Shown: positions 48,958-61,708, numbered from the stretch's first letter. The stretch: 64,000 bases of DNA from Odiellus spinosus (GCA_963920705.1 OY987226.1:17114501-17178500); one strand, 5' to 3'. Numbers and translations are program-made. Notes: generated from the letters alone by a model not told the origin.

Positions 48958-51900
48958 TTATTCTCGGGTTCGATCGAAATCTGAAATTGAAGGAGGCGCA
49001 TTGTTATCGGTTTCGGGACTATCATCTTTGGTATCCGAAACTTCTGGTTTGTTTAAGCATTCGTTGTCGAAATCGCTTTCGGCGCTACTGCTACCCGAAA
49101 TGGAAATGTTAAAAGTGGTGTCCGAAATTGCTGAAAGGGGAGAAGGAAGGTGGATTCCGCCCGCCATTTGCGCAACTGGTTGTTGTAAATCGAGGGGTAG
49201 TTTGGTATGTAAGCCGAACGCGTGGGTGTACGGTAGTACTTGCTGAGAAGCCCTTAATCTTAGCATAGCGATACTACGATCCGTCAGTTCGTAAGTCATG
49301 GCATTACCAGTGTTATCTTCGCTCTTTTTAACCTCCCTGGTAGGCCTAATCGCTTCGGCCGTCGCCCGATCGGCTCCTCCTGGTTCGGAGGGGCGTGTCT
49401 CGGGCGACGCGATTGTTTCGCTGATATTGAATACGTGATTAGAAAGCTCGACCAATTTATCGACTAAAACACCAGTACCCGAGACGTCCTCGGACACGGC
49501 GAAGAGTCCCCGACTCTCAATCACATTTTCGCGTTGAACAGTAGGCTCTCGATTTAATGGCTTACCTTTCCCGGATTCCGATTGAACTACGTCTGGCGTT
49601 TCTTCCACTTTTCTATCTGTTAATCCGGGTTGTCTTAAAGGCGAAGCCGCGACCGGAACGATACTATCTTGAGATATCTCGGTGTCGCTCTCGGAGTACT
49701 CGGGTTCCGATTTTAAACTGGGTGAGATCGATTTCAGTACCACTTCCGGTATGACGGGAGGTTTAGAGGCTTCTCGGGTTTCTGGTATAGTCTCAACAAA
49801 GACTGTTGCGGGTAACTCCTCCGGGGTCTCTTCTTCTTTAACTTTCTCAAGACCGACTTCGACCAAGCTTTCCCGACTGGAACATATCTCTTCAACGTTC
49901 GGTCTAAAATCGTCGTCATCGGTGCTGCTACTGTGGTCGCTCGCGAAATCGAATGTGACTTGAGGCACAGCTTTCCTCATCCGGTATTGATCCCGACTGG
50001 ACTTGGATTTAAGTTTCCTTTGCGTCGAATCCAAATCGTCAACGAACTCTCTTTCCTCGGATTCCAAGTCACTAGACATCATTTTGGTCAGCGTCCCGGT
50101 CGGTTTCTCCTCGTCTTTACTCAAGGTTTCGTCTTCTTCCTCAGGTTCGTCAATGGTCGTTCGCTGCGAGTCCGGCGCCACGGTTCTATCTGTAATAAGA
50201 ACGCGACCAGGTTCTTCAGGCTTCGTTTCGGGTTGATCAGGACCTCGAACGGGTCGGGACCCGACATCGGCCTGAGTCGACAGTGGTAGTTCGGCGCCCA
50301 AACATTCGTTATTCTCTAAATTACTAGGGGTTACGGTTATACTACCTTCAAAAACCTCCGCGCTAAGCTTCGGTGACGCGACAACTTGCTCCGCGGCGAT
50401 CTTACTTTCGTCCGAAATGGCTTTCGCTACTCTTTCCCTTTTCAAAACTTTTTCTTCGTAATCGACGATTTCGAGTTCCAGAGTCGTTATTTCGTTTTCG
50501 ACTTGATCCATAGTAAATAGAATTTCATCTTCCGTTGCCGCGCCCACCATCTGGTAATCCCCACTTATTAGGGCGTTGTTAAGTTTCTCGAATTGGTGTT
50601 TCAATCTTTCCAGGCTTTGAACCATTTTGATGGGGTCTTTGGGGGATTTGGAACCCGCGCGACAACTCTCGGCCGATTTGTAGCTACCCGTATCCGAATC
50701 TTCTAACGAGAAGAATCGTTCCGTCGTGGTACGACTCGAGGATTCATCCAATGTACCTTCACGACTACCATTACCTTTAGGCTTAGTTTCCCGTACGACT
50801 ATAAGAATATCCTCTTTATCCTTATCCTCCGTCGAGTCGCGAGGAACGTATTCCGGGAATGACGTCTCCGAATGGCCGTTTAAACTTTGACTTTTATTGA
50901 GAATTTCCGAGGGAGGCGGACTGCCGTTAGCTATGTCGATATCCAAGACGGTTGCTGTTTTGGAGTGTAACTTGACTTGAATATCGCGAAGGGGTGATAG
51001 CTCCCGTTCTAATTCTTGGATAATTTCTTTCGACGAACGGTCGAAAAGGGGGCTAACTCTATCTTCTTCTATCTGTATATCGGACTGATGATCTTGCCTC
51101 GCAGTTTCGATAGTTAGACGCAAGTATTCCACTTGTTCTTGAACTTCAGGACTCAGAACGCTGGGTGTACCTTCGGAAAAGTCGCCCGGTCCGATACCGA
51201 GTCGAACCGTCGGGGCTGGGAGAACGCTAGGAGGTTGCCCGTCTTCCGCTAACGAAGCTTCCACTGAGTATAGCAGGTCGCGTTCGTCTCCACCATAATC
51301 TGGACTGATTCCACTGGTTCCGCTCTTCGAGAAGTCGCTTTCGTCCATCTTATCTTTCAGACTAGTCTTGGCTCCTTCCACACGATCGAAAGATTCGTCG
51401 AAACTAACCGATTTTCGTCTGGAATCGGAATAATCTTCCATTTCTTGATTAGAACGGAAGAGGAAATCGGGTCTCGAAGCTAAATCACTGGGACTCGGAG
51501 GCTGTTTATCAGTTGGGGTGACCAAATCGGCCATATCAGAGAAATCGGTCAAACCCCCCGGTTCCAAAGTAGCGTCCGAATAGGGACTAAACACACCCTC
51601 GCTAGTTTCGGTCTTATAGGCGAAGTTATCTCGGGAGGCGGCAATAGGTAGGCCTTCGAGTCTCAGATCCAACGGACTACTAGCGGCGTCGACCTTGAGG
51701 GGCGGTAGGTCGGATTCCAGAGGACTGGTAGCCGAATCGCTTGTCGTTGAGATGGGTTCCATCTCTTTGGCGGTAGCTTCGTCGCCGGTTTCTATGGGAC
51801 TGCTAGCAGTGTCCGTCGTCTCTTTCGTTTCGGTTTCAGTGGCGGTTTCGGTTTGCTCGTAGCGAATCGGACTAGTCGCTGTGTCCGTTATTTTGGCCGT

Positions 51901-52799
51901 TTCCTGGAAGAATACCCTTTTGACGTCTTTGTCGAGTATTTCGGCCGATTCGGAACTTCTACTGGCTTTGGCGTCGATGACTTGATCTCGGATGGGACTA
52001 ACCGTAACGCTGGTACGTTCCGAAAAGTCGTCGAAATCGGAGGAAATAAGGTTTAGTTTTCTATCCCGGAACTGAGGAGCGTCCTTGCTTTCAGGCGCGC
52101 TCCATCCGCTTTCGTCGTGACTTTTGGACGTTGTTTCGAACGAAGTCGAAATATTTTCTTCTCCGGACAACGGCAAAGGACTCTGAATCGACATTTCTCT
52201 TTGATTTTCCGATAATTCTGCCTCGATCGATGTCGGTTCCTTCGAGCTGTACGATACCTTGACAGTCGATTCGGTCTTGAAGTATAAATCGAGAGTTTTT
52301 CCATCCCCAGGGTCTGGTACGACGAACTTATTTTCGGACGCTCGCACTCGGTTAACTCCTTCGCCTTCTAGTCTGCTTTCGATGACAAACTCCAATTGTT
52401 TGGAAGTCGACGGTTCGGATACGTCGGACGAGCCCGTGGTCCGGATTGACGACGTTTCACCGAACGTGACGGCTTTTTGGGTCGGTTCTATGACCGATAT
52501 TGGACTCAAACCGACGTCGATCTTCTGGCTATCGGTTCGCGTTTCGCTGGATGAACTGGATTTTTGTTCGATGGATACGGGTAACGCGGAGGTCCACCGC
52601 GACGTAGACGGAGTGACCTCTTGGCTATTACTATCTTTAGGGGATTGGGATATGGTGAAATCTTCTTGGCTGGCAATAATTCGACTGTTTTTCAAGCGTT
52701 CTTCGCCGTTTTTCAATTCTTCGCGGAAAGAGGTGGGAGGGACGTTTCCTGACGTGACGTAGCTGGTCGACGGATATCCGGAAGTGACTCGATCCACGG
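48958..52799 (-). CDS. Ank2: Exon F: 1,280-codon alternative tail exon ending in stop
   Basis: Acceptor at 52800-52801 after a pyrimidine-rich stretch (cctttcccctctc). The exon starts with two bases (CC), so a phase-1 donor such as exon E gives Ala-Val-Asp. It is open to TAA at 48958-48960. The product is Ser/Glu/Asp-rich and carries a proline-directed ladder (ATSPIRYE, TASSPIET, SATSPLES, AASSPLDL) at 51660-51900. A likely coiled coil lies at 50420-50630 (SLERLKHQFEKLNNALI, then VENEITTLELEIVDYEEKVL). A more hydrophobic stretch follows near 49130-49260 (LPYTHAFGLHTKLPLDLQQP). It fits an L-type tail that ends before the giant exon. A weak phase-1 donor (TCGG then gtagca, at 49093-49094) could instead connect it to exon G. 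Identity is inferred from the locus. Confidence 0.85.
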
Positions 52800-55229
52800 C
52801 TAGTCGAGTGTAGCGTCGATTGAGAGGGGAAAGGCCATAACATCAACAGTATCATTTTTAAATAGATAACCGAACAATTGGGCGCCACCACGGAATGGGT
52901 TAATTACATTTTAAAAAAACGTATCAGTCGTACCAAAATAATATCGATCATTCGTGACAGACATATCAACGCGTGTCGTTTGACCTAACTTCGCTTTTAA
53001 GATAGCCCGGCTGAATCGTACTTTTCATTTGGTTTATTAAGCTATAAAATAATTCTAAGCTTAATAACCTTAATTTACAAAAGTCATTCGTTTAAATGAT
53101 TTTTTTATATTTTTTGAACATTTTTCCAAAAATATTATTAAACTAATTCTAGCACTTGATATTACTTATCCCAATTAAACCAATTAAAACGAGTTATAAA
53201 TATAAAACAAACGTAAAGTACAATTCAAGAATCTTTTTCGATCAAAACCCGAGTATGATATAGTTAGTGTCGCGATATAAAATCAGTCGTTCTAATTAAA
53301 ATATTACAAAACAATGTTGCGAGCGACTATGTTTGGTAACAAAATAACCATTCCACGTTCCACGTACGGTAATAAATATAGTTAAAGATGCGGCTAACGG
53401 TTTTTGAAATATTTGTAGGAGCTACAAAAACACTTAAGTAATGCCATGCAGTGGATACTTTTATATTCAAATAATATTTAATATATATAAATCACCACTT
53501 TAATTGGTAGAATTTAAATCATAATAAACCCAATAAATACTTTGACAATTACAAACGATTCAAAAAAAAAATAATAATAATAATATTATTGGGGATGATA
53601 ATTATACTACCTCCTCAATTTCATTGAACAACCTATCAAAATTCACCAACGAATCATAACCGATTTTTGGCCAGAGCTTACTACGGAACAAGCAATATTA
53701 CGGCATGAAGATGATATATATTAGTATCAGGAATTCATATATAAATATAGGAATCTTTGTCTGGCTTTAATGAATGTGCGTTATAGTTCACGACCCTCTC
53801 TATGAGGTGATAAGAAAGCAAAGTCAGTTCAAGAGAGCCAATAAGATATTTATAAAGTTTTGATTCGCGTTTAAAGTTATAAGTTGGAATAAAGTAAAGG
53901 CTACAAGTAAAATATGAATTCCTGGTAGCACACAACCTTGTTAAAAGTAAAAAATATCCGTAGAGAACCGGTCAATTCTACGTTAATTTTTACTCTAAGC
54001 AAGGTTGCGGAGCACTGTGATGTTTTGGTAAAAATGAAATCAGATCTCTACGAAATATTACCAAAGAAAATATATGATGAGACAATGAAAAATAATCTAT
54101 TTATTTTATGTGCTAGAAGTGGGCGCAAATATTGAAGTATAGCGCAAAGAAATACAGATTTCTTAAAGATATAGAAAAAAGTAACGAAAGAAATTACATG
54201 AAATATTATTAATATAGCGTTAATTAAAGTTTTTAACATTTAGTTAACTTATTTATTTTAAAAAGCGTATATAGAAAGAAATGAAAAAAGTTAATTGAAG
54301 AGTTAATTATAATATATATATATATATATTTGCCTCCCGGATTAAATTTGAAATTTTGTACGATGTGTTAAATTTAAATGGCAGTGTAATTAAACTATCG
54401 TGTGTTATCCCTCACCCACTTAAAGCACAATTAGGTGTTTCAAAAAAATGGCAACATAAATTCACTACTAAAATAACAGCCACGTTCATAGCGAGATATT
54501 TCAGAAATAATTACAAAAAGAGCAACTTATATAGCGGCATGCCAAAACGACGGAATCAGACACCAACCACAGACACTTACCTTGAGCCAAAAAAAATTTA
54601 TACTCTTTAACTATTTGAATATATATATATATATATAAATATATAAATAAATATATATTTACAAATGTTCCTCGGAACTTTGACAGATGAATAAAAAGGC
54701 AAGCGAGATGATTTGAAAAAGCCCAATAAAGTTTTTTACAATTACTATCATGAGTTCATAGAGCCCGGAGAAATTATTATTTTTAGATAAAGAATAGGCA
54801 GAGACACGCGTGGTTTTGTTTGTTACTACTTTTAGCATTTTTTGGGCCGTTAGAGGACGCTTATGAACACCAGGTTTTGTTATTCATCTTTATCTATTAA
54901 GATAGGTGTCCATTGTTAAATTAACTTTGAAACCGTTTCCAAATTATCATTATACAAGCTAATAATTTCATTTCATGACACAGGTTCTATGTAGTTGAAC
55001 CGAAAAATTGTTAAATTGACTTTTCTAAAACCATTTAAAACGGTCTCAAAGAGTCTAACGTGAACACGGCTAAGGTAGCGTGGTTAAAGAATGGATCATT
55101 AACAATGGAACCAGATAAGCGGAGAATAGATACTTGTACTCGTACGTGTACGTGAAGCTATATACCTTCTATAGTTTTTACTAAACTGATATTTAATCCA
55201 TTAAAGTTAGATTTATCAATATCTATCTA

Positions 55230-55518
55230 AAGCTGCGTTCATACTAGGCATTGGAATCTATTTAAACCGTTTCAAAACGTTTCGCTGGAGTCGTGTGAAT
55301 GGGAAACAGTCTTTTCTCGAATCAATTTGATTCGATTTCTCGAAACTGCTTCGGGAACCAGTTTCATACCGATTCGGTTTCAACAACCGATAGATGAAGC
55401 TATCGATTTATCAATAACGCGTGAACACGTGACGTTTAAAACGATTCCTGGCGATTTGAATATCGGTTTAATTTTAGCGTTTCAAATCGATTAAGAATTG
55501 CTAGAGTGACCGTAGCTT
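55230..55518. mobile_element. TIR-bounded short element (MITE-like)
   Basis: Ends aagctgcgttcatactag (left) and ctagagtgaccgtagctt (right) are imperfect inverted repeats, about 14 of 18 matching. The interior is rich in TTTCAAA/ATTCGA palindromes such as tcgaatcaatttgattcga. About 289 bp, no open frame, no clear target duplication. Tentative. Confidence 0.4.
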
Positions 55519-56805
55519 AATAGTTCTAAAGATTTTGAGATAAAATCGAATGAAGAACTCGGCAAAATCTTGTCACGTGAATAAGGCATTGTAGAAGGTA
55601 ACTACACTTGTACACGTTCGACTTATAAAACCAATTATTGTAACGGTTTAGGAGTATGATTAAATTCCTACAGGTTTCCGTCTATTATTCTGTTATAGTT
55701 ATCTTCTCGTATCCCTAGATTAAACTATGAACTCCATGATAGTTGGATAATTCTTCACGCGTGATATTAAGGTTCATGCTAGAATTAATATCGAATATTT
55801 AGCTAAGCCCTATTTGTTCCTGGTGAAATTTCACCGTTGCAGTTCTCTTTGCCTTATTTATTTATCGTCAAAACGTTCTATTACTGCATTGTATATTTTT
55901 AACTAAAGAAAAACTACAATGCAGTAATTTAAAAGGGGTCTTGTTAATAAAAAAAAACACTCTTTCAAAAGCGCAAATTTCCTTGGAAATAGGGATGTAT
56001 GAATAATCGAATTTCTAAATAGAGCCTTAAGCGATCTAAGCCCAGCGCTGCGTTACTCGGCTATAAAAGTCAGCACACCGGTATAGTTTAGGTAGTTAAC
56101 GATACTTTATGCTAACAGTGTTACGTCGATAATGATAATCGATATTTAATGAAAGCTCTCGTACAAAACACAGACACTCCCAAAAATAAGCTTTAAAAAC
56201 ACTCATTCAGGTGGCAAAAGTAACGATAGAATTCAGTTTTAAAATTGTGAAAAAATTGGGAGAAAATATTTTAGGAATATTATATACACAGTTATAATCT
56301 TAGACGGAACCTAAATCTCCATTTTTTTAATTGGAAATTAGGTCCTTTATAAGGTTGTAACTTCGAGTATATAGTGAAAAAGGCAAAAGCAGCAATTTCT
56401 TAGCCAAAAGCCAGAGAAATACCAGAACCAATATAAATGGTAATCAAAATCGGTTAGTCTAATTAGTATTTAGATACAATTAGACAGACTTCAATTATCA
56501 TAATTTATAGATAAAGTCACTAAAATTGGTCAAAATTCAAAAATTAACAAAAATTAAAGGGCTCGGGACTCGTAGTTTGAAAAGTGTTCAATTTTGGGCT
56601 TTAAAATATCAATTCTGTTATTAAAATAATCAATTTCAAGAGTGAAACAGAAAAGAGAAAAATTAAATATATTTTTTGTTATCTGGTTAATGAAGCCAAC
56701 ATTTTTGATATAATTGATGTTTGGTAGCAAAATTCTAACGGCGTCAATATACGCTATCCCCTATCTATAAAAACAGCAATTATTCAATTTTTTTACAGAC
56801 AATTA

Positions 56806-57245
56806 GAGTCTTGTTTAAGACGAGTTAAAAACATCCGTAGTGACGGGAACTTAGCATAATTACAATTTAAAAAGTCCTTAGTGTCGCGCGGTATTGACTT
56901 GACGCCATCCAATCGTGACGTCATTAGGAGAGTTCTACCACTATATCGGTGGGCGATCAATTTTATTATCCCTAGTAAGAGTCTGGTTTAAGATGAGTTA
57001 AAAATATCCGTAAATATTAGGCTCTAAGTCTAAATACAATTTATGAAAGTCTTTAGGATGGTTTCTTCAAGTTGTGACGTCATTAGGAGACCTATTCCGG
57101 CGCGATCAATTCTATTATCGACAATCAGAGTTTGGTTTAAGATTAGTTGTAACCACATAGTTAATAATATCCGTAGTGGCGCGCTAAGCCTCAATATATA
57201 TATAGTGGTGCGCCCATTTGTGATGTCATTAGATTTCCAATTTCA
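56806..57245. repeat. Degenerate repeat of about 150 bp, three copies
   Basis: The motif gagtctggtttaagatgagtt, then atccgta and gtgacgtcattagga, recurs at 56806-56970, 56974-57120 and 57125-57245 with increasing decay. The first two copies contain a perfect TGACGTCA octamer (56916-56923 and 57075-57082). Confidence 0.7.
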
Positions 57246-58958
57246 ACTCTAAATATATTCCTCGCGCCATAGCTAGTAGAGGTTTTAAAAATTATAATGT
57301 AGTCAATATGTATCGAATTAGAAGTTTGTACTATCTGTTAGTGCTCAGTAAAAACATTTACTCTTGCAGTCGCTCATCCTTTAATTACTGACCAATTTTG
57401 ATATAATTTGTCTTATTTCGAAGCTCTATAAAAAAGCTAAAACTAAATTTCAATTAGTTAGTTTTAGTGCAAATACAAAAATTAACTCGAATTGATGCTG
57501 GTATTTTTCCAAAAAAAATAAAAATCACAAAAATGTTATGTTAGATCAGAAAAGTCCAGGGTTGGTAGAAAGCAGTTATATCATTGAGTTTTTATGGAAA
57601 AATCAAAATCATTGCAAAGATAGAAATGGAAAAGATTTTGGCGGAAAAAGAAAAGCGGAAAGTTTTTGAAAAAAAAAAAATGTGTAGAAAAAAACTATGA
57701 AAAATTTCTTAAAAATATGAAATTGGGCAAAAATATTCAAAAAGCTTTTGAGAAAGATTTTTCAGGCGCTCTCGTGATCCAACCATGCACTCTGCAAAAT
57801 TATTAAACCTTGACTGATTTACGGAACACACCACTGATTTTATTGTTTTATTTTATATTACGAGATTCGCGATTTTTAGTCGATCGCGTTTGAGTAAAAC
57901 CAGAAGTTTCAGATTTCAAAGATTGTAAAATAGCATTAGATAATAAGTTTAGAAATAATTTTCTTACCTTAACTGGGAAAAATAATTTTAATAATTATCT
58001 ATAAGATCGTTTGAAAAATAATCCTGCGGACTGCGGTATATCCAAAAAAAAGCCTTAGCGTATACTAACTAAAGGTCCCAAGACGCAATAATGGACCAAA
58101 CTAAATTTGTAAGGATTCTTTCAGAATGTAATCCAATTATTAAAGCGTATTACAGTAACGGTAGAACCGAGATTTTTAAAGGAATACTGAAATATCTATT
58201 TTTCAATTGGCATATTTAACTATTAAGATAATTATAGTAATGATACCATTTATTCGGATGGTCCATAGTTTATATTTTTTGCTGCATTGTATCAAATAAA
58301 TGAGTGCGCGTCATTGTTCACGAAGCTCTGACAGAATCACTTCATTTTTTGGTGATATTCAAGTTAATTTAAAACATGTAGAAACTAAACGGTCTCTTGC
58401 AATCTTACTAGAAATTCCCCTTTAATTTTTAAATCGCGATTAAAAATAAGAAGCTTTGGCAGAAATATATCATCATCACCCGGTGACCATTGGATTGTAA
58501 AAGATGGCTTAACATACGCGTTCTAAGTAAGAATTCTATCAATCTTAAAAATCTCAATCAGAAAATTTTTTAGTTATTGGTTTGATTGGAATTAGATTCG
58601 TAAATTGGTTTGAAAGAAAAAAATATATAAACATTTCATTTTTCCTTTAAGTACAGCTGACAACTGAAGAACGAACTCTCAAAGTTATAAATCAATAAGG
58701 GTCGAAGTTATTTATTAGTCAGCGATGATGGTGTGTCTCGTCTCAGTCAAGGTTCAAAAGGATGATAGGTTAAAACACTGCCGCTTTATGTTCAGCTCTT
58801 TTTGATTGCATTTCGGATAATTTTAATTAAAATTATTTTAAAAATATTCAAGCGCCTTAAGAGCTAAATGGAGGCGTATTATTACACGGTATATTTCCGA
58901 TTTTCATTTCGTCGTTTGTTTGTTTGTTTATTTGTTTACCAAAGGTTCATTTGTTTAC

Positions 58959-59174
58959 CTGCTTCGTCAGAGTGAGTCTTGACTTGTGGTTGGAAATCGC
59001 CCGATTTGAAATCCGTAATTGTGCTGGACAAGTTAGCCGTCGTTGGTTCCGTTTTCTCGTCTTCCGGTAGACTAGAGACGGACACTTGGCTCGTGTCCAT
59101 TTCTGCTGAAGGCCACGTTTCTGATTCTAATTGTTTTACAAGTTGGTCACGGAAATCTTGAGTTCCGTCGCCTT
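58959..59174 (-). CDS. Ank2: Exon E: tail exon, GDGTQDFRDQLVKQLESE
   Basis: 216 bases between acceptor gaaaaatttcag and donor GCAG then gtaaac. One frame is open throughout, with two bases in front and one behind. It encodes GDGTQDFRDQLVKQLESE, then an acidic Ser/Thr-rich stretch ending KTHSDEA. The first codon is completed by exon D as Glu. The two other frames contain stops early. A short amphipathic helix (FRDQLVKQLES) is the only structure I see. It likely sits just after the core ankyrin C-terminal domain; assignment is inferred. Confidence 0.8.
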
Positions 59175-59808
59175 CTGAAATTTTTCATTAGTAATTGAAT
59201 TGGGGTATTCACTTTTAAATAAAGATCCTAATAATTATAGACGAGTCTAATAGCTCCACGATTTTGATAGAGAGCTTGTATTTGAACCATATTTAGAGAT
59301 GGTATATTAAATAATTTTCGTATTTGATTCTTGGTGATTGAACTTATCACAGTGCTGAACCATGGGCGAAGAAACGATAAATCCAGGACATTACTCTTCC
59401 CTGTTTGAGGGAATAAAATTCTCGGTCGGCCAAACAAACAGCCTTCGTACAGCGTGTGACGTCATATGACGTCACTTTGCTCCCAAATCGCCATAGCTTT
59501 GACTGTACAAACTTGACCCCAAAAAACGCGTCATCACGGTAAGGTGATGACGTAGCCTGTTTCTTTTAGTAGACGCTAGAGTCATGTCCTGGATTTATCG
59601 TTTCTTGGCCCATGGCTGAACAGTGCCTTGTGGGAAATTTCGTTAATTATCTCATGAAATTTGGTACTTTGAAAGGATTCAGTTTTCTTATTATTCGTCC
59701 AATTTAGACGTTCTTAGTCTCGTTGTAAAGCTCCCAATGGGTTCAATCATGACTCGCAATCGATTCTAATGTTTTTCGAAAGATAGGTATAAATAAAATG
59801 AAACTAAC
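59175..59808 (-). other. Intron D-E
   Basis: 634 bases, nearly half occupied by the TIR element at 59350-59625. The rest is AT-rich and unremarkable. Confidence 0.75.
59350..59625. mobile_element. TIR element of 276 bp with CRE-like palindromes
   Basis: Terminal inverted repeats of 42 bp (59350-59391 and 59584-59625) match at most positions. Both ends read CAxTG inward, resembling hAT-type termini. No 8-bp target duplication is visible and there is no meaningful open frame. The interior holds a perfect 20-bp palindrome gtgacgtcatatgacgtcac at 59456-59475 and a second stem, cgtcatcac with gtgatgacg. Confidence 0.7.
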
Positions 59809-59934
59809 CTTGAATGAGCGTGGCTGTTTTGGTCACAGTGACAACCTTTCTGACCGAGCCGTCATCCATGAGTTCCCTAGTTTCAACCCGAGTAGCGGTA
59901 ACGCCTTCTGGCGGAGGATAGCCACCGCTTTGTT
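59809..59934 (-). CDS. Ank2: Exon D: tail exon, YPPPEGVTATRVETRELMDD
   Basis: 126 bases between acceptor atcaaaaacgcag and donor CAAG then gttagt, open in one frame with two bases in front and one behind. It encodes QSGGYPPPEGVTATRVETRE, then LMDDGSVRKVVTVTKTATLIQ. The alternating Val/Thr pattern around a DDGSVRK turn resembles one giant-repeat unit and exon H, so the giant repeat may have grown from a module like this (inference). It joins exon B upstream (Glu) and exon E downstream (Glu). I read it as part of the ankyrin C-terminal regulatory tail. Confidence 0.8.
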
Positions 59935-60863
59935 CTGCGTTTTTGATAAAATGACCTTTCATTTTTTAACTCGTTAGTCACCGAGCGAACTAGATACTTT
60001 CCGAGCTCATGCACACTTTATAGGATAACTAATAATGATTCAAGATGACATGTGACACGATTAGATATTAAACTGACCAGAGATTAATTTATCTCCATAA
60101 AAATGCTCGGGGTTCTACTGTATGACATGCAGCCCGACCTCTATGACCTTTGTGTACGAATGAAGGTTTTTGATTTGTTAACAACATCACTACCATCAAA
60201 AGTGTATGAAAAAAACTTTGGAGTGGGGGAGATCCTAACTCGCAAATTTAAATGAAATATCAGAGCCTACATTTTACAAAGACTAAATTCGTAGTCAACC
60301 AGTTGAAGAGTGGTGAATTCAACGAGAAACGAGAGTTAGGAACTTCCCTCCAAAGAATGATTTTAAAAATACTTCTGCTAACATTAATTTGAACGTGCAA
60401 ACTAACAAACTCAATGGTTAAGAAGTATTGGCGTAAAGGAAATGCGTGGTTGAAAGGTCAATGGGTTAGATGTTTCGTGACTAAGCCAATACATTTAATC
60501 GTAATTAAAACAGAGAGCAAAAAGAGCACTTTGGGGTTGACAAAGTACCTTTATCGTCTCTTTCTGCCGGAGAAGGGGGAGGTGTCTTTAATCCCTTTAG
60601 GATCCGAGCTTCTCCTGCCATTAAAACACAAGATATACTGTTTTGAGTCCCCCGAGAAACCTTCTCGTCAACTTGAAACTCACAATTTAAGCCTAATTTC
60701 CCAAAAATCTTAGGCCTACCTGGTAATTAGCCGCGACTTTACTCGCGCGCGCCATAATGTGTACCCAATTCGTTCAATTAGGCTTAACGATGGCTCGCTA
60801 CAATCACTTTTAAACAGCTCTGGTTTGAAACTTAAAAAGAGGTCTGTTTAAGCCTTAGTTTAA
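59935..60863 (-). other. Downstream of exon C: intron and possible 3' untranslated region
   Basis: For transcripts ending in exon C this would be 3' untranslated sequence. No AATAAA is seen, but ATTAAA variants lie at 60587-60592 and about 60494-60499 on the minus strand. For longer isoforms it is intron. The plus-strand frame 60414-60713 is not supported as a gene. Confidence 0.5.
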
Positions 60864-61708
60864 CTAGCCATTCGCTAAGCCTTCGTCTCCGTCACCATTG
60901 AAGCAAGCGTTAGCGTTATCGTTATCTAAATTACCTTCGCCGTCGTCTGGTTCTTCAACGATAGGAATTGGGCTAGGATTATCTCGTCTAGGGCCGCTTT
61001 TATCATTTTGGGCGTTTAGTTGTTGAGACGTTTTCGGAGTAGCGTCATCCAAGAGGGAGACTAATTTCTTGATGTCATCTTCCCTGATCGCGGATTTTTT
61101 GGATGTATTCTCGACATAATCGCTTTGTTCTAACTCGCTATCCGAGACTGGAAAACTAACGCGTCCTTCGTCACTTTCGATTGGTTCGTTTAAAAGTTCG
61201 TTTATGTCGACTTGCGGTACGCTGTCTTCCGCTTCTTCCAAAGACTTAAGTAGACTGGAGATTTCTTTCGAGGACCTCAAACGACTTTTCTTGTTAGTAC
61301 CATCGGGACCATCTTCCGATTGTCCTTCGTCTACATTACCGTTGGTTTTGGGTCGTCTGGTCACTTCGGGGTCAGTCTTAAGATCATCGTTATCGCTTAA
61401 AGTACCAACGTCGTGATCGTGATCACTTCTATCGGCAATAAAATCTAAAAGCTCGCTAGGAATCAGATCCGATAGTTTCGTATTGCTTGGTAAAGTTTCG
61501 TCATCGTCTAAGCCTTGGCTGGTGATTTTTTGTTCCAGATTGGTACCATCGTCTTTATCAGCAGTTTCCGGTTTATCTTGGGCAAATTTCTCAACTACTT
61601 CCGGTTCTTCGGACGTGATTTGGTAGGATGGTAGTATGATAAAACTATCCGTAGATTTTTCTGCCACGGCTTGCGGAGCGCCACCTTTTTTAGATTTTCG
61701 TTTACTTC
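60864..61708 (-). CDS. Ank2: Exon C: alternative last exon, acidic 281-codon tail
   Basis: Acceptor cgcattaaag at 61709-61710, then two bases (GA) and an open frame to TAG at 60864-60866. Joined to exon B it reads EIKSKGSKRKSKKGGAPQ, a basic cluster (KRKSKK), followed by acidic Ser/Asp/Glu-rich sequence. Two leucine-rich helical pieces stand out: LSDLIPSELLDFIADRSD and EISSLLKSLEEAEDSVPQVD, plus DDIKKLVSLLDD. It gives the shortest tail predicted here. A phase-1 donor just before the stop (AATG then gtgacg) could make it an internal exon, but it is a poor donor. No family domain recognised. Confidence 0.75.

Larger units (their letters stand above)
52800..58958 (-). other. Intron E-F
   Basis: 6.2 kb of AT-rich sequence. 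It contains a TIR element at 55230-55518, a three-copy degenerate repeat at 56806-57245 and TA microsatellites at 54313-54331 and about 54621-54654. I found no supported exon; small ones could be missed. Confidence 0.7.

Noticed and set aside
47160..49025. Reading exon G from the upstream start at 49025 as a protein with a hydrophobic N-terminal segment
   Set aside because: The extra residues come from the antisense-of-frame overlap with exon F and the T-rich acceptor region, so the apparent signal-like stretch is probably not translated.
60414..60713. Plus-strand 99-codon frame beside exon C
   Set aside because: An isolated ATG frame in the intron or 3' region of exon C, without promoter or splice support; could be chance.
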